Source: Xanthomonas sp. Leaf131 (GTDB taxonomy: Bacteria; Pseudomonadota; Gammaproteobacteria; Xanthomonadales; Xanthomonadaceae). Taken from it: a stretch of 64,000 nucleotides of DNA. Within the stretch, counting starts at the first letter, position 1. Every line of letters begins with the position of its first letter. Positions 57,876-64,000 of the stretch are shown in pieces. The stretch is taken from the NCBI RefSeq assembly GCF_001423495.1, contig NZ_LMOG01000005.1, forward strand, positions 259,022 to 323,021. Direction: 5' to 3'. The translations under genes and the position numbers were made by a program. Under the pieces are notes generated by a model that made no database searches, was not told where the DNA came from, and saw only the letters and a program-made list of their open reading frames with translations.

Positions 57876-59681
57876 ATGAAACCACTCGTCGTTGCTGTCG
57901 CGCTCGTTCTGGGCACCGCGTTGCCGGTGTCACAAGCCCCGGCCCAGAGCCAGACGACCAAGACCGCGCCGGCCCAGCGCGCCACGCCGGCCTGGGTACA
58001 GACCAGCAACGGCTACGCGCAACTCCTGCTCACTGCGCAGGCGCCGTTCCAGCCTGAGTACGCCAGCTTCTTCGGCGTGCCCGGCTATGATGACCAGGTC
58101 ATCGACCTGGGCCCAGATAACGCTGCACGCTATCGCGATGCGATGAGCAAGGCGCGCGCTGCGCTGCAGACCAAGCTGGCCACCGAGCGCGATGCCAACG
58201 TGCGTCAGGACCTGCAGATCATGATCGGCGCGGCCGAGCAGAATATCGAAGGCAGCGAGCTCAACGAGCGTTACCTGCTGCCATGGAACGATGCCCCGCA
58301 GCTGGTCTTCAGCGGTCTCAACGGACTGCTGTCCGACCAGACCGTGCCCGAGCGCCGCGCCAAGGCGCTGGACCGCCTCAAGCGGTACGTCGGTCTGGTG
58401 CCGGGCAGCACGCCCACCACCACGCTGGCCCGGCAGCGCTATGAAGAACAGCTCGGCAACAAGACCTTGCTGCAACCCACCGAGCGCGAAGTGGAGCAGG
58501 CGCTGGCGAACGTGGACACCTACGTCGCCGGCATCGGCGAGCTGTTCGCCAAGTACAAGATTGCCGGCGCCGACGAAGCGCTCAAGGCGATGTCCACCCA
58601 ACTCAAGGACTACGCCAAGTGGACGCGGACCAGCGTGCTGCCCAAGGCGCGCAAGGACACCCGTCTGCCGGAGCCGCTGTATGCGTTCCAGCTCAAGCAG
58701 GTCGGCATCGACATCGCCCCGCAGCAGTTGATCCAGCGTGCGCAGCTGGAATTCATGGAAACCCGCTCGGTCATGCAACAGCTCGCACCGCTGGTGGCCA
58801 AGGCCAAGGGCGTGCAGGGCAGCGATTACGTGCAGGTGATCCGCGCGCTCAAGGGCAACACCATCGCCGACGACCAGCTGGAAACCCACTACCGCGGCGT
58901 GATCGACCAGATCGACCCGATCATCCGCCAGCAACGCATTGTCGATGTGCCCAAGCGCCCGATGCAGATGCGCCTTGGCAGCGCGGCCGAAAGTGCCGCG
59001 CAACCGGCACCGCATTTCCTGCCCGCACCGCTGATCGGCAATACCGGCCAGCAAGGCCAGTTCGTGCTGCCGCTGGGCAACCCGACCGCCGATGGCGCCA
59101 AGAAGGAGCAATACGACGACTTTAACTTCGGCTCGGCCGCCTGGACGCTCAGCGCGCATGAAGGCCGCCCTGGCCACGAACTGCAGTTCACCGCCATGGT
59201 CGAACGCGGCGTCTCGCTGGCGCGCAGCATGTTCGCCTTCAACTCGGTCAACGTCGAAGGCTGGGCGCTGTATGCCGAAGCCGAAATGGTGCCGTACGAG
59301 CCGCTCGACGGCCAGCTCATCGCTCTGCAATTCCGCCTGCTGCGCGCCGCTCGCGCCATGCTCGACCCGATGCTCAACCTAGGCCTGATCGACCGCGAAC
59401 GCGCCCGCCAGGTACTCGAAGACGACGTCGGCCTATCGCCGGCCATGACCCGCCAGGAACTGGACCGCTACACCGTACGCGCCCCCGGCCAGGCCGGCAG
59501 CTACTTCTACGGCTACACCCGCATTCTCGAACTACGCATGCGCACCGAACTGGCGCTAGGCAAAAAGTTCGACCGCCTGGCCTTCAACAACTTCCTGCTC
59601 GACCAGGGCCTGCTGCCACCTGATCAGCTGGCAAAAGCGGTGGAGACGCAGTTTGTTCCTGCGCAGCGGAAGTCATTGTAG
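57876..59681 (+). CDS. Secreted DUF885-family putative metallopeptidase
   Basis: 601 aa. Signal peptide MKPLVVAVALVLGTALPVSQ. The family core includes SAHEGRPGHELQ with His428, Glu429 and His434, a likely zinc site, and GWALYAEAEMVPYE further on. DUF885 proteins are thought to be peptidases but the substrate is unknown. Start ATG 57876. Stands 70 bases after the Coa1-like gene. Confidence 0.88.
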   Translation: MKPLVVAVALVLGTALPVSQAPAQSQTTKTAPAQRATPAWVQTSNGYAQLLLTAQAPFQPEYASFFGVPGYDDQVIDLGPDNAARYRDAMSKARAALQTKLATERDANVRQDLQIMIGAAEQNIEGSELNERYLLPWNDAPQLVFSGLNGLLSDQTVPERRAKALDRLKRYVGLVPGSTPTTTLARQRYEEQLGNKTLLQPTEREVEQALANVDTYVAGIGELFAKYKIAGADEALKAMSTQLKDYAKWTRTSVLPKARKDTRLPEPLYAFQLKQVGIDIAPQQLIQRAQLEFMETRSVMQQLAPLVAKAKGVQGSDYVQVIRALKGNTIADDQLETHYRGVIDQIDPIIRQQRIVDVPKRPMQMRLGSAAESAAQPAPHFLPAPLIGNTGQQGQFVLPLGNPTADGAKKEQYDDFNFGSAAWTLSAHEGRPGHELQFTAMVERGVSLARSMFAFNSVNVEGWALYAEAEMVPYEPLDGQLIALQFRLLRAARAMLDPMLNLGLIDRERARQVLEDDVGLSPAMTRQELDRYTVRAPGQAGSYFYGYTRILELRMRTELALGKKFDRLAFNNFLLDQGLLPPDQLAKAVETQFVPAQRKSL

Positions 59682-59931
59682 AAGCGCTGTTTGACTGGGA
59701 TTTCCCGGCAGTTCGAATGCTAGGCTAAAGGGCGCGGCTTTCGGAGCGCGCCAGGGCGGTGATTCGACTTGGTTATTCTGGAAGCTGCATCGAATGGATG
59801 CAGCTCGATTCGAAGTTGAACGATCATGACCTACTCTCTTACCGGGAGAATTGGGTCTGATACAACGCATAGCAGATCCGCTGGGCACTGTGGATGCTCT
59901 CGACAGTAAATGCGGTTGGAGCAGTACACGT

Positions 59932-60297
59932 TTAATGGTCGAACGGAACGTTTTCAGGCCGCTTCTGGCCTGTCCATTTACCTTGCTTACTAGCGTCTGG
60001 GCAAATGGACTGGTATTGGGTCAGAGCGGCTATCGCTGTCGGTGTCCATGCCTGAAGGCAGACTGGGCCCGCGCAGCAAGGCGATAAGCTTGGTAGAAGG
60101 CAGTAGCCAGGAGCCGCTACCCATGTCCCGCTGATGGGATCGATCGGCAGCCAATTTTTGTCGTTATCTTTGCAGCCTTGCGTACAGAACACGAAAGGAT
60201 CGTTGTCGCGGCAGACGAGCGGTTGATAAGTGCCCTTAGCTTGAACTTCAGCCTGCCCGATAAAAAAAAACGCCAATATCCATATCAAGTTCTTCAT
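59932..60297 (-). CDS. Small Cys-rich secreted protein, unknown
   Basis: 121 aa. Signal peptide MKNLIWILAFFFIGQAEVQA followed by eight cysteines in a 100-residue mature part, suggesting disulfide bonds. Start ATG 60297 is preceded by AAGGA six bases away. The stretch 59690-60600 is visibly richer in A/T than its surroundings, which suggests acquisition from another source. Not recognised as any family. Confidence 0.6.
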   Translation of the reverse strand: MKNLIWILAFFFIGQAEVQAKGTYQPLVCRDNDPFVFCTQGCKDNDKNWLPIDPISGTWVAAPGYCLLPSLSPCCAGPVCLQAWTPTAIAALTQYQSICPDASKQGKWTGQKRPENVPFDH

Positions 60298-60598
60298 CAC
60301 GGATCCTTATGTTGAGGAGGTCAGTAAGGCGTTCAAATAGAAAGCGATGAATCGCAATCTGCATTTTTTCGGACGCCTCATCGTATCGGCTTGTCTGTAA
60401 CCTGAGGCGCGGCTAATGTAAGCCGCGTTGTTCAGTAAGAATACTGTATCTGGTTTGGGGTTTCATCAGGCATGGGCGCGTTAAGACAATGCACTTGGAA
60501 GTGCCTTTGTGTTAACAATTCTAACGATGACCTCCATGTTGGTGTCCGAGGTAGCACTTCTCCATGATCGAGATATTTCGGCAATGGAGACATGTCTA
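60298..60598. other. AT-richer intergenic stretch
   Basis: No gene supported. Contains AT-rich segments that could be promoters for the divergent small secreted protein gene, but no clear -35/-10 pair was found. Confidence 0.5.
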
Positions 60599-61048
60599 TT
60601 ATTGCCCCTGCTGCTGTGGCCGCGCTGTATCTACTGCCCCCGCCGGCACCCAGATCGCCATACCAGCCGCGCGCTTCTGCGTGGTCGGGATACCGATGCC
60701 CAGCCCGCCACCAACGCGGCCGCCGTAGCTGCCGCCGCCCACCGACAGGCCGCCGCCGGAGCGCTCCGAGCCCACGCCGACGATGACCACGCCGTTGGCG
60801 CCGAGCTTGGCGGCTTCGCGCTTGAGCCGCATGACGGCTGCATCGGTCTGGCCCTGGGTGCCGAAGCCGGCGGCGCTGGTGGATTCGAGCTGGGCGATCT
60901 CCACCGAGCCCACCGGGGCATTGGAATACACCTGGACCTGCGCCGGGTCGATCGGCGCGCGCGCCTGCCCCAGCATCACCTTGGAACTGCTCGCGCAGCC
61001 GGCCAGCAGCAATGCCAGCGCAGCTCCGATGACGATGTGCTTGTTCAT
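60599..61048 (-). CDS. Conserved lipoprotein
   Basis: 149 aa. Lipobox LLLAGC with CASSS after it. The middle reads VYSNAPVGSVEIAQLESTS, then KREAAKLGANGVVIVGVG, a pattern of small outer-membrane lipoproteins with a YbjQ/RcsF-like fold; then a Gly-rich segment. Start ATG 61048. Function unknown. Confidence 0.8.
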   Translation of the reverse strand: MNKHIVIGAALALLLAGCASSSKVMLGQARAPIDPAQVQVYSNAPVGSVEIAQLESTSAAGFGTQGQTDAAVMRLKREAAKLGANGVVIVGVGSERSGGGLSVGGGSYGGRVGGGLGIGIPTTQKRAAGMAIWVPAGAVDTARPQQQGQ

Positions 61049-61243
61049 GATGAAGCCCCCTGTTGACGACAGTGACAGCGATGATCCGGCGCCCGGACTG
61101 AATCGCGCCGGACTTTGGCGCACCCTAGCCATGCCCATGTGAGGTTGCCGCCAAGCCGCCATTGGTCAGGGTGACCATCCGCCCACGGCGTCTTTGCGGG
61201 TTGAACGTTAAGCTCGGGTCTTCTGAGAGAGGCGAGGTGGCAT

Positions 61244-61492
61244 GTGGGATTGATCAGCCTGCTATGGGGCATTGCGGCGCTGCTGTGGATGATCGTGGCC
61301 TTCATCCCGTTGCTGGGCTGGGGCAACTGGTTCCTGATTCCGTTTGCGGCGGTGGGCGCGCTGATCGCGGCGATCGCGCTGCTGTTCACCTCGGCCGGCA
61401 ACCGCGGGCGCGCCAAGACCGGCTTGCTGCTCAACGGCCTGGTGATCGTGGTCGGGGTGATTCGTCTGGGCCTGGGCGGCGGGGTAATTTAG
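61244..61492 (+). CDS. Small membrane protein
   Basis: 82 aa with two or three hydrophobic helices (about 2-25, 28-48, 60-80) split by a basic loop (NRGRAKTG). Starts with GTG 61244; GAGG is 5-6 bases upstream. Family unknown. Confidence 0.65.
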   Translation: MGLISLLWGIAALLWMIVAFIPLLGWGNWFLIPFAAVGALIAAIALLFTSAGNRGRAKTGLLLNGLVIVVGVIRLGLGGGVI

Positions 61493-61733
61493 GAGGTGGC
61501 ATTCCTTCGGCGAGCAAGCGTGCTCACTGAGAGTCATGCTGCGGCTGGCGATGAAGAAGATCGATGCGCACATCGCTGTCTTTGTGCGCTCCGCGCGAGG
61601 TGAGCTGACTGCGCTGATCCAACCCTGATCACGCTGTCCGGACGCTCAGCGGGTTTAGCCCGTTGCAGCGCTGCGACACTGCGTCGCAGCGCGTTCAGCG
61701 ACAGATGGCGGGCGTAAACTTGTGGGCTGCTGA

Positions 61734-62735
<1,002 letters not shown>

Positions 62736-62844
62736 TTCCCGTGCAGCTAGTACGCACGCGGATGATGGTGGGGATCGAGTAGTAATCAAGCGTGGCGTGC
62801 CGGCATTCGAATGCCGCGGCACCGCCAGCCGTGCGCCAAACTGC

Positions 62845-62863
62845 GATAACGATTCTCATCTAC
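62845..62863 (+). promoter_or_regulatory. Fur-like box before PepSY gene
   Basis: GATAACGATTCTCATCTAC agrees with the 19-base Fur consensus at 13 positions. It lies 33 bases before the PepSY start. Confidence 0.6.
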
Positions 62864-62896
62864 AATGGCGAGCCCACTGCTCCAGGCTGCTCGCGC

Positions 62897-64000
62897 GTGC
62901 TCAAGACCGTTCTGTTCCAACTGCACTGGCTGCTCGGCATTACCGCCGGGCTGGTGCTGTCGGTGATGGGGCTGACCGGCGCGTTGATGTCCTTCGAAAA
63001 CGAGATCGTGCGCTTGGCCAATCCGGCCATCGCGCAGTTGGCGGAGCGGCATGCGGCAGGCGAGCGACCAATGCCGCTCGACGGACTGCTGCGCAAGCTC
63101 GATCTGGACCAGCAGCAAGCGGTCACGCGCATGCTGATCGACCCCACCGGCGCACGCCCGTCCACCGCACGCCTGGCCGGCAAGGGTGGCGGCCGGGTGT
63201 ACTTCGATCCCTATACCGGCGAGAAGGTCGCCGCTCCCCGGTTGAGTGGCGCGTTTGCATTTATCGAAGACCTGCATCGCCATCTGACTGCCGGCAAGCG
63301 CGGTCAGGCAGTGACCGGTGCGAGCACCTTGATCCTGCTGTTCTTCTGCGCATCTGGCCTGTATCTGCGTTGGCCGCGACGCTGGTGGAGTCTGCGCACC
63401 TGGTGGGCGGTGGAATGGCGGCGGCAGGGGCGCAGTTTTCTGTGGAGCCTGCACGCGGTGTTCGGCACCTGGTGTCTGCTGGTCTATCTAGTGGTCGCAC
63501 TGACCGGGCTGACCTGGTCCTACACCTGGTATCGCGATGGCATGGTGGCCTTGCTCGGCACCGAGCCGGCGATGCGCGGCGACGGGCGCGATCATCGGCC
63601 GGCCACGGTGGATTTCGCAGCCGTGCAGCGCACTCTGGATTCGGTTCCGGCCACGCGCACGTCTGCGCTGGATCTACGTATTCCCGCTCGTGTGGGGCAA
63701 CCGCTGAGCGCGCGCTTTTTGCCCGATCATCCCGACCACGATCGTGCTTACGACAATCTGGAAATCGATCCGGCCAGCGGCACGCTGCTAAAACGCCAGG
63801 ACTACGCATTGCTACCGTACGGGCAGCAGTTGCTGGTCAGCATGTTTCCGCTGCATTCGGGCAGTTTCTTCGGCCTGCCGGGCCGCATCGTGGTGATGCT
63901 GGCCAGTGTCGGCATGTCGGTGTTCTTCGTCACCGGCTGGATGCTGTACCTGGATCGCCGCCGCAAGAAGCGCGAACTGCGCGCCGCGCGCGTTGTATTG
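62897..64000 (+). CDS. PepSY-associated membrane protein (partial)
   Basis: 368 codons, cut by the window end. First helix LGITAGLVLSVMGLTGALMSFENE, then a periplasmic region with GRVYFDPYTGEKV, then further helices (VTGASTLILLFFCASGLYL; LLVYLVVALTGLTWSYTWYRDG; IVVMLASVGMSVFFVTGWMLYLDRRRKKRE). The pattern is that of PiuB/PepSY iron-regulated membrane proteins, which may reduce ferric siderophores. In related species it is fused to a flavoprotein reductase after this point, which cannot be seen here. Starts with GTG 62897; the frame upstream has no start codon. Fur-like box just upstream. Confidence 0.85.
   Translation, partial: MLKTVLFQLHWLLGITAGLVLSVMGLTGALMSFENEIVRLANPAIAQLAERHAAGERPMPLDGLLRKLDLDQQQAVTRMLIDPTGARPSTARLAGKGGGRVYFDPYTGEKVAAPRLSGAFAFIEDLHRHLTAGKRGQAVTGASTLILLFFCASGLYLRWPRRWWSLRTWWAVEWRRQGRSFLWSLHAVFGTWCLLVYLVVALTGLTWSYTWYRDGMVALLGTEPAMRGDGRDHRPATVDFAAVQRTLDSVPATRTSALDLRIPARVGQPLSARFLPDHPDHDRAYDNLEIDPASGTLLKRQDYALLPYGQQLLVSMFPLHSGSFFGLPGRIVVMLASVGMSVFFVTGWMLYLDRRRKKRELRAARVVL

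Noticed and set aside
60509-61066. 185-aa plus-strand frame over the lipoprotein gene
   Set aside because: Antisense to a lipoprotein with a clear lipobox and signal peptide.

Overview
The window is high-GC (about 65%) chromosomal DNA from a member of the Xanthomonadaceae, almost certainly Xanthomonas. The evidence is a xanthomonadin/aryl-polyene-type pigment operon, TonB receptors of the Xanthomonas-Caulobacter type, a TonB receptor/SapC/cupin/tryptophan-halogenase cluster, and several families of intergenic hairpin repeats. There is no rRNA, tRNA, CRISPR array, transposase or phage module. Genes are closely packed and many overlap by 1-11 bases. Most long antisense reading frames are GC-driven shadows.

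Layout. 273-4706 (-): four translationally coupled pigment-type genes (ketosynthase, catalytic-Cys-less ketosynthase partner, GT2 glycosyltransferase, flavin halogenase). 4897-8829 (+): YcgL protein, a very large membrane-anchored ankyrin protein and a short LMW phosphatase. 8893-12554 (+): a GH15 enzyme overlapping a glucose-6-phosphate dehydrogenase that carries a lysine-rich histone-like tail. 12655-15377 (-): CPA2/RCK antiporter and periplasmic alpha-carbonic anhydrase. 15679-17156 (+): mgtE behind an 18-codon upstream ORF and a hairpin that can cover its ribosome site. 17429-21739 (-): DUF4198 protein, multi-EF-hand protein and a haem/transferrin-type TonB receptor, with a Fur-like box upstream. 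21940-25795 (+): Pat-like ADP-forming acyl-CoA synthetase/acetyltransferase and a TerC-like DUF475 protein.

25796-27099 is non-coding: three copies of a ~100-bp hairpin repeat (a fourth lies at base 1), then a strong promoter and a ~360-nt leader for nrdA. 27100-31699 (+): nrdA, nrdB, a flavodoxin and a CPGC thioredoxin, a plausible complete ribonucleotide-reductase unit with its own electron carriers. 31960-37609: thioesterase, lipoprotein, membrane protein, ketopantoate reductase with a YadGH-type ABC exporter, and a ferredoxin-NADP reductase. 37863-39178: divergent dmeF/dmeR Co/Ni efflux pair with two operators between them. 39269-45574: GH39 glycosidase, a membrane protein/XRE regulator pair with a perfect 22-bp palindrome upstream, an S33-type lipoprotein hydrolase and a NatAB-type ABC exporter.

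45975-53602 (-): Xanthomonas-Caulobacter TonB receptor, SapC, JmjC-like cupin, tryptophan halogenase and a TonB-domain lipoprotein. This is the most intriguing functional block because its chemistry is undefined. 53854-62735: GST, dipeptidyl peptidase IV, Coa1-like protein, DUF885 protein, an AT-richer patch with a small Cys-rich secreted protein, a lipoprotein, a small membrane protein and Mg-type hemB. The window ends inside a PepSY membrane protein with a Fur-like box upstream.

Iron supply, divalent-metal handling and redox recur: two Fur-like sites, dmeRF, mgtE and the nrd operon with its redox partners. All functional calls come from reading motifs by eye. No database search was possible.
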